Source: CAZADH01 sp964483805 (GTDB lineage: Bacteria; Muiribacteriota; Ozemobacteria; Ozemobacterales; Ozemobacteraceae). Taken from it: a stretch of DNA of 64,000 bases. Shown here piece after piece: positions 8,861 to 16,564 of the stretch (within the stretch, counting starts at the first letter, position 1; every line of letters starts with the position of its first letter). The DNA is taken from NCBI GenBank assembly GCA_964483805.1, contig CAZADH010000007.1, forward strand, positions 1 to 64,000, in the 5' to 3' direction. Both the position numbers and the translations under genes were made by a program. The notes under the pieces were generated by a model. It searched no databases and was not told the origin of the DNA. It saw only the letters and a list, made by a program, of their open reading frames with translations.

Positions 8861-10525
8861 ATGCGACTGCCGAAACTGCCTTTCTCGCCCACGCTCCCCG
8901 TGTTCGTCATTCTGACGCTGGGCATCCTCGCCTGGACCGGCTCGCACATGACGCGCGGCGAACTCGAGCAGGTCGAGCGCAATTTCGAGTCGCTGATGAT
9001 CTCGAAACTGAAAGAAGTGCAGGCCGGGTTCTTCGCCTTTCTCGTCGAGCGCGAACTCGCGATGGTGGGCCTGGATGGGCCTCTTGGGCAGCAAGGCGCG
9101 ATCCAACTCATCCCCGGGCCGATTGCCGCATCGGTGAGTTCGGCCACGCCCACGATGACTGTTGGTTCCGCGGGCGTGGCCTTGTTCCCCGATCTCGATG
9201 CTCTCGACTTTTCGGCACTCGCCACGGGTACGCAGACCCCCGACGTCGCGCAGGTCTTCGCGTATCTGCAGACCTGGGCGTCCCGCGCGCCCAATCCCCG
9301 GGCCGGCCGCCTGATCTCGGGGCTGCGCTCCTGGTCAGGCGCAACCGATACATACATGTTCTTTATGCACCGCAAAGACAACGGTGCGCTCTTGGTCCGA
9401 GCACAACCGGTGCGGGAGCTGTTTGCCGATTATGCAAATACGGTTCCCCGCGAGTTCTTCGCCGATTTCCCCGGGTCGCAGACCTGCATCCTCTTGACCG
9501 GCCCTGGCAATCAACGATTGGGGCTCCTCGGCGATTCGCGCGCCGTCACCGAAACCGGCGGAAAACCGCGAGCGATGTTGGTGTTGCGCAAGCCGCTCGA
9601 ATCGTTTCGGCTGCAGTTGTTCACCCCGCGTGAGCAGGTCGTCGAACGACTTCAATCGGTGGCCTTCGCGCAGTTGATTGGGTGGTTCGGTGTGGCCGCG
9701 CTCGGATTGGGTGCGCTGGCGCTGCAAATCACCCGGGAGAATCAGCGTGAGCGGGCCGAAGCGATGGCGAAGGTGAGTTTCGTGAACCAGGTCTCACACG
9801 AGTTGAAGGCCCCGTTGACCAACATCAAGATGTATGTCGATCTCGTGCAGATGCAGGTGGGCGCGAACCCGGATGAAGACCGCGAGATGCTGCGCATCGC
9901 GTCATCGGAGGCCGACCGCCTGACCGGGTTGATCGACCAGATTCTCACCTTCGCCCGCACCCAGAAGAGTCCATTTCTGCCCCATCCGCGACCCTGCCGA
10001 CCCGATCAGGTCATTGACATGGTGCTCGCTTCGTTTCGACCGGCGCTCGAGGCCGGAGGCATCCGCGTCGAGGTGCAGAGCGAGTGTCGCGACGAGGTTT
10101 CGATCGACCCCCAGATCCTCGCTCGCATCCTCGAGAACCTGGTGGCCAATGTCGTCAAACACGCCGCGGCCGGACGGCTCCTGTGCATACATACAACGTG
10201 TTCTGGTGCGATGCTGTCTGTCAGTGTGACCGACAACGGCCCAGGGATTGCGCCGAACGTGGCGTCGCGCTTGTTCGAGCCCTTCCTGCGCGCCGACGAT
10301 GCCGTGGCCGCGAAGCCGGGCGGGACCGGCCTGGGATTGAGCATCTCGCGCGAACTGGCCCGCTCGCACGGCGGTGATCTCGTCCTCGTGACCAACAACG
10401 GGCCGGTGACGGCTGTGGCACCGGATAGCGTGGGTGGAGGCCGACCCGACGGGACCGCCGCTCGCGCGCCCGGGTGTTGTTTTCTCGTGCGGTTGGCGCT
10501 GATTGCAGAAGGGAAAGCCACGTGA
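8861..10525 (+). CDS. Membrane-bound sensor histidine kinase
   Basis: A 554-residue two-component kinase. An N-terminal membrane helix (VFVILTLGILAW) and a second (about residues 270-290, GWFGVAALGLGALAL) bracket an extracytoplasmic sensor region of about 240 residues with no recognised fold. Then come the HisKA motif VSHELKAPLTN with phosphoacceptor His313, and the HATPase_c N box (NLVANVVKH), G1 box (DNGPGIAP) and G2 box (GGTGLGLSI). The ATG at 8861 lies 2 bases after the VWA stop. The stop codon overlaps the GTG of the response regulator, so the kinase and regulator are translationally coupled. Confidence 0.95.
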   Translation: MRLPKLPFSPTLPVFVILTLGILAWTGSHMTRGELEQVERNFESLMISKLKEVQAGFFAFLVERELAMVGLDGPLGQQGAIQLIPGPIAASVSSATPTMTVGSAGVALFPDLDALDFSALATGTQTPDVAQVFAYLQTWASRAPNPRAGRLISGLRSWSGATDTYMFFMHRKDNGALLVRAQPVRELFADYANTVPREFFADFPGSQTCILLTGPGNQRLGLLGDSRAVTETGGKPRAMLVLRKPLESFRLQLFTPREQVVERLQSVAFAQLIGWFGVAALGLGALALQITRENQRERAEAMAKVSFVNQVSHELKAPLTNIKMYVDLVQMQVGANPDEDREMLRIASSEADRLTGLIDQILTFARTQKSPFLPHPRPCRPDQVIDMVLASFRPALEAGGIRVEVQSECRDEVSIDPQILARILENLVANVVKHAAAGRLLCIHTTCSGAMLSVSVTDNGPGIAPNVASRLFEPFLRADDAVAAKPGGTGLGLSISRELARSHGGDLVLVTNNGPVTAVAPDSVGGGRPDGTAARAPGCCFLVRLALIAEGKAT

Positions 10526-11235
10526 AGATTCTGGTCGTCGATGACGAACTGTTGACCCGCGAAGGACTGGCGAAGCTCCTGGCCGCCGAGGGCTACCAGG
10601 TGACGACGGCCGAGGGTGGCGCCGAAGCGCTGGCGGCGTTCGAACGCGAGTGCCCCGATATCGTTATCCTCGATATCATGATGCCGGGCATGGATGGGTT
10701 CACGGTCTGTCGTGAAATACGTCGTAAAGACGACCTCGTGCCCATCTTTTTTTTGTCGGCCAAGAGCACCGAGATCGACAAGGTCGTCGGCATCGAACTG
10801 GGCGCCGACGACTTCATCGTGAAGCCATTCAGCGTCCGCGAAGTGATCGCCCGCATCCGCACCACGACCCGGCGCCTGCTGGCAATTCGCCGGGCCGGCG
10901 CCGTTCCGACCAGCGCGCCGGCGCTCGCCCGGCCGCACTCATTTGGCATGCGCGATCTCGAGGTGTTTCCGCTCGAACTGCGCGCGCGGCGTGGCGAAAC
11001 GACTGCCGATCTGAGTTTGCGGGAGGTGCATCTGCTCGAGCTGTTCTACCGCAACCCGGGCCGGGTGCTCGATCGGGTCGCGATCGCTGATGCCTGCTGG
11101 GGCAACGATCGACAGCCCACGAGTCGGACGATCGATCAACACATCGCGATGCTTCGCAAAAAGATCGAACCCGATCCGGCTGTGCCGACCATCATCAAGA
11201 CCGTGCACGGGGCAGGGTACCGGTTCGACCCGTGA
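10522..11235 (+). CDS. OmpR/PhoB-family response regulator
   Basis: A 237-residue regulator that starts at GTG 10522, overlapping the kinase stop (GTGA). The receiver domain has the acidic pair Asp7-Asp8, phosphoacceptor Asp51 (VILDIMMPG), the switch threonine/serine (FLSAKS) and the conserved lysine (DDFIVKPF). A linker of about 25 residues rich in Ala, Pro and Arg leads to a winged-helix Trans_reg_C domain (LSLREVHLLELFYRNPGR; TVHGAGYRF). It presumably controls its own operon or surface functions; targets are unknown. A TACN3GTA palindrome lies inside the gene at 10716-10728. Confidence 0.96.
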   Translation: MKILVVDDELLTREGLAKLLAAEGYQVTTAEGGAEALAAFERECPDIVILDIMMPGMDGFTVCREIRRKDDLVPIFFLSAKSTEIDKVVGIELGADDFIVKPFSVREVIARIRTTTRRLLAIRRAGAVPTSAPALARPHSFGMRDLEVFPLELRARRGETTADLSLREVHLLELFYRNPGRVLDRVAIADACWGNDRQPTSRTIDQHIAMLRKKIEPDPAVPTIIKTVHGAGYRFDP

Positions 11236-11393
11236 GGGTGGGGTGCAGTTCTACTGGTCAGTCCATCGGCAGGCCACCGTCGAGGCCTGAATCGGGCAAC
11301 GACTCGAATGCTGCCACACTGTCGATGTCGCTGTTGGTTGTCTGACTCACGAAAAGCGAGTGTCACCGCGACCGGGCGCCAACGAGACCCGAC

Positions 11394-12401
11394 CTACCGC
11401 CGCATCGACTCGAGAAACGGGATCACGTCTCTCAGGAAATAAGGTTCCTCGATGCACCAGAACACGTATGTGACATGGAGCGTGTCGGCCGCGAATCGGT
11501 ACAATTCACCGACCGTGATTTTTTTGCCCGACGCCTTGTCGACGTCGTCGTAGTTGCCATCCTGAACGGCGATGCCGTTCGGAAGGAAGGCCGACAGCGA
11601 GGCGATCAACGGGTAGGCGTGGTCCCGCTGCGCCTTCCGAAGAGGAAGCAGGTCGGGGGCGCCGATGCTGATTCCCGACTCCTGTGCCGCTGCATACACT
11701 CGCTTGAGGTAGCCGCGGTCGCTGTCGGGCAACCATTCACCGGGCATGAAGTTGGCGTATTGCATGACCACTGATTTGCGAAAGCACGCTCGTAACGCGC
11801 GCATGTTGGCGACAATGGCGTCGCAGTATCGCGTGGGAGTGAACCCTGCCGGGAAGAGCTTGCCCGTGCTGCCAAACTCCACGGCCGTTTCCGGCAGGTT
11901 GATGCCGGCGATTCGCCCGTCGTAGCGCTCGCCCAATACCTTGCACAGCGCATGAAACCGCGTCTGGACAGCCGGATCCCAGCGCCGCGCGACCCATCCC
12001 TCCGGGCGGGCGGTCTTCTCGTCATCGCGGTCGATCACGTACTGTTGTTCGGCGCCACCGTGGAACTCCGGCCTGGTCCGCAGATACTGCGGAATGCACA
12101 CGCGCTTCGGGCTGAACGTGACATCCTGCAATTGGATGAACAGACGCTTGCCGTGCGATGCCAGGAGAGCGAGGTCGGCGTCAACGTCACCGAAATCATA
12201 TAGCCCGAAGTCCGGTTCGAGCTGTTTCCATGTGTAGGTGACCTGCGCCCCTTCGAAGTCGGGGTCGTCGAGGAAAGCCTTCATCGCCGGCAGTTTTTCC
12301 CGATCCTGCCCAAAAAACGCGTAATGGCGGACCGGGCCCGCGTGCACGCTCGTGCAGGCAGCCAGAAACGACAGCATCACGAGCAGGATGCGAAAACTCA
12401 T
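11394..12401 (-). CDS. Putative lipoprotein with a glycoside-hydrolase-like barrel
   Basis: A 335-residue predicted lipoprotein with lipobox LAAC about 18 residues from the ATG at 12401. An upstream in-frame start at 12431 would add 10 residues. The mature part resembles TIM-barrel glycoside hydrolases (WKQLEPDFGLYDFGDVDADL, RLFIQLQDVTF, GINLPETAVEF, YANFMPGEW, APDLLPL). The GINLPETAVEF glutamate could be the acid/base residue by analogy with clan A enzymes; this is inference. It is convergent with the response regulator, with 158 bp between them in which I see nothing. Confidence 0.7.
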   Translation of the reverse strand: MSFRILLVMLSFLAACTSVHAGPVRHYAFFGQDREKLPAMKAFLDDPDFEGAQVTYTWKQLEPDFGLYDFGDVDADLALLASHGKRLFIQLQDVTFSPKRVCIPQYLRTRPEFHGGAEQQYVIDRDDEKTARPEGWVARRWDPAVQTRFHALCKVLGERYDGRIAGINLPETAVEFGSTGKLFPAGFTPTRYCDAIVANMRALRACFRKSVVMQYANFMPGEWLPDSDRGYLKRVYAAAQESGISIGAPDLLPLRKAQRDHAYPLIASLSAFLPNGIAVQDGNYDDVDKASGKKITVGELYRFAADTLHVTYVFWCIEEPYFLRDVIPFLESMRR

Positions 12402-12589
12402 GGCGCAGATACTGGTGAGAGCGAATGGCACATTTACAAGATACGTTGTTTTCGGACAAGTGCCAATCGCATGCCGCTCCGCATGGCGTGATGCATGTCC
12501 TCAGTGTGTCTCTGCCCAGGCACGTACATGGACTCTACACTGGACATGGCCAGAACCCGTGCGGCGTGGTCTCGAAAAATGGGTCCGGC

Positions 12590-13102
12590 ACGTCGTTCAC
12601 GCCCGACAAAGACAACTGGGACGCCACCGTCTACGTGGGCCTGAACGTCTTCGACGGCGGCGAGGCGCGCGCCCGCGTGCGCGAAGCGAAGGCCGAAACG
12701 CAGCGGGCGGCGCACGAGTGCGAAGAGTTGCAGCGCAACATCGACCTGGCCATCCGGCAGGCGCACCTGCAGATCAGCGAGGCCGATGCCCGTTTCGCGC
12801 TGGCCAGCCAGGCGCAAACGCAGGCGCTCGAGTCGAAACGCCTCACCGAGGCACGCTACGAGGCGGGAGCCGTGATCTCACAAGTATTGATTGACGCCGA
12901 GTTGGCGCTCGTCGCTGCACGGCAACGGCTGATCACCGCCGGCTTCGACCGCGAACTGGCCAAGGTCGCCCTGTGGCACGCAGCGGGGCGATTGACCGCG
13001 ACGCTGTTGCCAACGGTGAGTGAGGGAACCACAGATGAACACAGATCGGCGCCGGAGTGCTGCGGCAATCTGTGTCATCTGAGAACCATAAATACGGTGT
13101 AA
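12590..13102 (+). pseudogene. Remnant of a TolC-type outer-membrane efflux protein
   Basis: The frame encodes only the last third of a TolC/OEP family protein (YVGLNVFDGGEARARVREA, then the long helix IDLAIRQAHLQISEADARF and the periplasmic-end motif RLTEARYEAGAVISQVLIDAE). The usual N-terminal half, signal peptide and first helical hairpin are absent; sequence upstream of about 12590 in the same frame does not look like TolC. The last codons run into a hairpin repeat (13032-13081). No inner-membrane pump or adaptor is nearby. A degraded fragment is the simplest reading; a chimeric assembly is the alternative. Confidence 0.7.
13032..13081. repeat. Hairpin element CAGATGAACACAGAT...ATCTGTGTCATCTG
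   Basis: Arms at 13032-13046 and 13068-13081 are complementary except for one bulged A, with a 21-base loop. Elements of this 'cacagatgaacacagat' type recur in many environmental bacterial genomes (from memory). Here it is fused to the end of the TolC remnant and may act as a terminator or be a repeat of the REP kind; there is no T-run. Confidence 0.7.
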
Positions 13103-13195
13103 ATATCTGGCGAAAATCCAGGTCCAGCCGCGACGTTCCAGGCGGTCGGGGCAATGCTGGTTTTTTGCCGGCCGTCGGTCGTTCGGGGTGCGCGG

Positions 13196-13477
13196 TTACT
13201 CCGTGCGGCTGTCGATCCAGATCAGGTGATAACCGAACTGGGTCTTGACCGGCCCGTGCACCTTTTTGACCTCGGCCGAGAACACGACCTGGTCGAACTC
13301 CTTGACCATCTGCCCGGGTTGGAACGAACCCAGAGAACCGCCCTGACGTGATGACGGGCATGTCGAGTGCTCGCGGGCGACGTCGGCGAACTTGGCGCCG
13401 GCTTCGATGGTCTTCTTCAGTTCGAGGCACTCGCCTTCGGTTTTGACGAGAATGTGAGACGCGGTGGCTGATTTCAT
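13196..13477 (-). CDS. Single-domain parvulin peptidyl-prolyl isomerase
   Basis: A 93-residue stand-alone parvulin like E. coli PpiC. The family pattern is clear: ATASHILVKTE at the N-terminus, FADVAREHSTCPS, GGSLGSFQPGQMV, FGYHLIWI at the C-terminus. The ATG at 13477 has an AAAGGAG ribosome site 7 bases upstream. There is no signal peptide, so it acts in the cytoplasm on prolyl bonds of folding proteins. The neighbouring genes do not suggest a dedicated client. Confidence 0.93.
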   Translation of the reverse strand: MKSATASHILVKTEGECLELKKTIEAGAKFADVAREHSTCPSSRQGGSLGSFQPGQMVKEFDQVVFSAEVKKVHGPVKTQFGYHLIWIDSRTE

Positions 13478-13658
13478 GAACGGCTCCTTTGTGAGTTTTC
13501 TGGTGACGGCCGCGGCCGACGACGGTGGACTCTTGGCATGACGGGCTGTCAGACCCTTCGAGCATGACACGCCGAACCGGGAAGTTCAACTTTCATCAAC
13601 TTCCGCGTCGCCGCGCCATTGTTGCACCGACCGGCGTGCCGTTGGTGCCCGGTCGCGA

Positions 13659-14180
13659 TCAGGCCGTCTTCTCCATGCGGATATCCTGCCACATCCGGCC
13701 CTGCCAGAAGGTGAAATCGGGAATCCGCCCGATCTCGACATAACCGAGGCTCTGATACAATCTGATGGCGTTGGTGTTGAACTCGAACACCCCCAGTTCG
13801 ATGCGCCGCAGGCCACGCTGCCAGATCTGCTCTTCGAGATGGCGCATCGCCTGCGCGCCGATGCCGCGACCGCGGGCCGACGCCTCGCCGATGGTGATGC
13901 CGATCCATGCTGATCCCGCCTGCTTGCGATACAGTTGCCGGGGGTCGACCTGGTAGTTCATTTCGCCGATCAGCCGCTCATCGAGGTAGATGAGGAAGAT
14001 CGTGTTGTGCGTCAACCGCTTTTGCAGATCTTCGCGGGTCACGGGTTCGCGGCGGTCGATATCGGCCTGGCATTGGTTCGGCCGTGACCGCGGAATCAGC
14101 TCGGGGTCGTTTTCCCAACGCGAGAACGCATCGATGTGGTCCTGGGTGATCTCGGTCAGAAGCTCAAAGCGAACGTTCAC
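13659..14180 (-). CDS. GNAT-family N-acetyltransferase
   Basis: A 173-residue GNAT protein. The acetyl-CoA loop is visible as ASARGRGIGAQAMRHLEE, followed by ELGVFEFNTNAIRLYQSLGY, the usual motif B region. Start: GTG at 14180, which has GGAAGGATATTC upstream and overlaps the end of the AAC(6')-like gene by 17 bases, so the two are probably co-translated. The small amine substrate cannot be told from sequence. The closest flavour is the RimJ/RimL-like group rather than aminoglycoside enzymes. Confidence 0.88.
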   Translation of the reverse strand: MNVRFELLTEITQDHIDAFSRWENDPELIPRSRPNQCQADIDRREPVTREDLQKRLTHNTIFLIYLDERLIGEMNYQVDPRQLYRKQAGSAWIGITIGEASARGRGIGAQAMRHLEEQIWQRGLRRIELGVFEFNTNAIRLYQSLGYVEIGRIPDFTFWQGRMWQDIRMEKTA

Positions 14181-14781
14181 GAATATCCTTCCACATCCAG
14201 ATGTCGGGTTTGCGCGGGCCGTTGGCATTGGGGATGATGCCGACGACGATGTATCCACATTTCTTGTAGAACTCAAACGGGTGCCGATCGAGGTTCTCAA
14301 TGTGGCCGATTTCTGTAAATACGTTATCTGCATCAATGTCGACCCTGGCCAGGCTGGTTTGCTCNNNNNNNNNNGTTTGCTCCCGTTCGTCATCGGTACC
14401 CAGTGCGATGCCGATGATACCGCGTTCTCTCGCCCTGGCTTCGATTTCGCCGATGAGTCGCCGGCCGACGCCGCGCGTTTGGTGACGCAGGCTTACGGCC
14501 ATGGGGTGCAGTTCCCAGGTCATTTCATACATGGGTCGGAGACCGACCCAGCCCAACAACGCGTCGCCGTCACAAATCCCGATGCAGATGTTGGGTTCGG
14601 CCGTGCACTCGTCGACTTCCTGCCGAGCGCTCTGTGGGTCGGCCCAAATGTCATTGCCGATGGCAGAAAACGTCTCGGCAAGGACTTTCGCGGCCTGGCA
14701 CTTCAGGTCTTCTGAGCGGCCGATGTCGACAAAACGCCCGGCAACCGGGTCGTCCGGTCGCTCGGTGCGTTGCGTGTCCAC
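14164..14781 (-). CDS. AAC(6')-like aminoglycoside N-acetyltransferase
   Basis: A GNAT protein whose C-terminal half closely follows AAC(6') enzymes as I recall them: LGTDDE, TSL, HPFEFYKKCGYIVVGIIP, NANGPRKPDIWMWKDI. The acetyl-CoA loop reads RHQTRGVGRRLIGEIEARA. Ten Ns at 14365-14374 split it, but the 8 bases GTTTGCTC occur on both sides. Removing the Ns and one copy keeps the frame and gives GTDDEREQTSLARV, about 199 residues, which fits the family. In known members the reaction is acetyl transfer from acetyl-CoA to the 6'-amine of an aminoglycoside. Whether this one confers resistance is unknown. It is followed by, and overlaps, a second GNAT gene. Confidence 0.82.
   Translation of the reverse strand: MDTQRTERPDDPVAGRFVDIGRSEDLKCQAAKVLAETFSAIGNDIWADPQSARQEVDECTAEPNICIGICDGDALLGWVGLRPMYEMTWELHPMAVSLRHQTRGVGRRLIGEIEARARERGIIGIALGTDDEREQXXXXEQTSLARVDIDADNVFTEIGHIENLDRHPFEFYKKCGYIVVGIIPNANGPRKPDIWMWKDIRERSL
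14365..14374. other. Assembly gap (10 N) with duplicated 8-bp edges
   Basis: GTTTGCTC at 14357-14364 is repeated at 14375-14382. The ends overlap, so the Ns and one copy are likely a scaffolding artefact. Confidence 0.75.
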
Positions 14782-14955
14782 GATGTTCCTCCGATGTTGC
14801 GCTGGCGCTCAGGTCCAACGATACCACGCGGCCTGGGCAGCGGCAAACAGGCGTGGTGCGTGAGTGGGTTTTCGCGCATCGTGCGCGGGCGGGAGCTCTC
14901 CTCGCCTACCGTGCTGCCGGTTCGGCCAATGCCACACGCCGTTGCTTGCGGGCGT

Positions 14956-16317
14956 TTACAGTTCGCGCCGTATTATGTAACGTCGCCCCGGGTCACGATC
15001 GTTTCGCCCAACGGCGCCCACGAGCCCCAACTCAACCAACCGTTGCAGATGCGTCCGGATCGTGCGCGCCGAGACATGCAGTTCGCGGGCCAGCACTGTT
15101 GCAGAACCCTCGGTGCCCATCCGCAACGCGTCGAGAATGGCCTGCTGCATTTTGGCGAGCTGCGGGGCGCTTTCAGCCCACATGAACAGCGTAACTCTGA
15201 AGCGATTAGCGAGTTCTTCGAACTTCGGTTCGGGCAACCCGGCCTCGCGGCACACCGCCAACATGCGCTGTATGCCGCTTCCCCACTGCTCGATCAGGCC
15301 AAGTTCCTTGAACACGCGGCCGATGACCCGGTTGCGCAGCGACGACACGCCTTCCCGCAGATCGTCGACGGTCAAGCCCAACGGTAGCAGACCGGGGTTC
15401 TCGATTTCGACGCGATCATCGAAGCAGGCGACCCGCAGCGGCGCGCCGCGACATGCGTAATCAGCGTGGACCACGGCGTTGATCAGCGCTTCACGAAGCG
15501 CAAGATCAGGAATCGTCGGCCGCGCTCGATGCTTGAACCCATTGATTTCGAGCGGTTGCGGGTACTGGCGGCGGATGAAGCCAAAGGCCAGTTCGGGCAG
15601 TTGCGTGAGGTGATCGCGCAACTCGCAGTGATCGATGATGCGTTGGCGGTCTACCCCTGCGAACCGACCGCATTGCATCCAGACATCGGGGAACAACCGC
15701 TCGCGATCGAAGCCAAACAGCAGCAACCCGCCGCGCGTCGGTACATGCCGTCCTCCGTCGCGCGCGAGCAAACGTAGCGAGACAAGGCCTGCGTTGCCCA
15801 TCGGACGTTGCTCTGCAAACGTTTCGCGGATGGTGGCCAAATCGAGAGCATCGAGCCCGAGATCAGGGATCACTTCCTCGTCGTACCCAGTGCCATGCCG
15901 GTGTCTGCGCATCTCGTCGATGATGTGGCGATCAGCCGGTCGATTGGTCGAACCGACCCGTATCAAGACGCCGCGCTCGGTGGAGTCTGTCTTTACGCGG
16001 TATGGCTTAAGGGAACCAGGGTGCACCTCGATGGCCAGCAGCGACCGGCCTTGCCACGGACGAATCGCGATCTGCGGAGCAACCTGCGGCTCGATCCCAT
16101 CAGCAATCATGTTGGCGATCTTTTCAGCGGCCGCTTGAGGTTCGTCGACGCCGCAAACGTGGCGAGTCTGGTCTTCGACCCCAACGATCAGCACGCCTCC
16201 GGCCGAGTTGCTGAACGCCACGACGGTGCGCAACACCGCGCGTGGGGAGGAGAGATCGCGCTTGAACTCGAGCGTCTTGCCTTCGTGCTGGGCCAGCAGC
16301 AGATCGAGGTTCGTCAT
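14956..16317 (-). CDS. AlbA_2 / HATPase ATP-binding protein, second copy
   Basis: A 453-residue relative of the protein at 2885-4354. AlbA_2 region: EGKTLEFKRDLSS, VVAFSNSAGGVLIVGVED, GVLIRVGSTNR. Middle: REALINAVVHADY and EIENPGLLP (GHKL remnants), WGSGIQRML. C-terminus: a helix-turn-helix (LARELHVSARTIRTHLQRL). The true start is the ATG at 16317; the frame runs open upstream to 16911 but without family similarity. A 9-bp inverted repeat 24 bases upstream (16341-16365) could be an operator for self-regulation through the helix-turn-helix. It sits next to broken efflux genes in a patchwork region, consistent with a mobile or defence-associated gene. Confidence 0.85.
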   Translation of the reverse strand: MTNLDLLLAQHEGKTLEFKRDLSSPRAVLRTVVAFSNSAGGVLIVGVEDQTRHVCGVDEPQAAAEKIANMIADGIEPQVAPQIAIRPWQGRSLLAIEVHPGSLKPYRVKTDSTERGVLIRVGSTNRPADRHIIDEMRRHRHGTGYDEEVIPDLGLDALDLATIRETFAEQRPMGNAGLVSLRLLARDGGRHVPTRGGLLLFGFDRERLFPDVWMQCGRFAGVDRQRIIDHCELRDHLTQLPELAFGFIRRQYPQPLEINGFKHRARPTIPDLALREALINAVVHADYACRGAPLRVACFDDRVEIENPGLLPLGLTVDDLREGVSSLRNRVIGRVFKELGLIEQWGSGIQRMLAVCREAGLPEPKFEELANRFRVTLFMWAESAPQLAKMQQAILDALRMGTEGSATVLARELHVSARTIRTHLQRLVELGLVGAVGRNDRDPGRRYIIRREL

Positions 16318-16340
16318 ACTAAGAAAACTACTAGGAAGTG

Positions 16341-16365
16341 ACTCGGAAGTCAAACGCTTCCGAGT
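16341..16365. promoter_or_regulatory. Inverted repeat upstream of the second AlbA_2 gene
   Basis: ACTCGGAAG (16341-16349), 7-base spacer, CTTCCGAGT (16357-16365): a perfect 9-bp dyad ending 24 bases from the start codon at 16317. Position and symmetry suit an operator bound by the gene's own helix-turn-helix; this is inference. Confidence 0.5.
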
Positions 16366-16380
16366 GGTGGCCAATTGCGT

Positions 16381-16430
16381 GGTTTGCTGACAAAGCTGGT
16401 GGTTTGCCAACAAAGCTGGTGGTTTGCCGA
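16381..16430. repeat. 20-bp tandem repeat, about 2.5 copies
   Basis: GGTTTGCTGACAAAGCTGGT (16381-16400) is followed directly by GGTTTGCCAACAAAGCTGGT (16401-16420) and a partial third copy GGTTTGCCGAC. It lies between the AlbA_2 gene and the truncated MATE gene, at what looks like a rearrangement junction. Confidence 0.8.
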
Positions 16431-16564
16431 CTTGTTCTTCTGGCGGTTCATTTCGGGAAACAAATATTGCATCTCGTTTTCGTTCGGTCGATGCCGTCGC
16501 AGTTGGTCTTGACAACTGCATCGCATCCAGTGCTTTGAGTGTGTCGTCGAGTCCGCCAGGTTTA

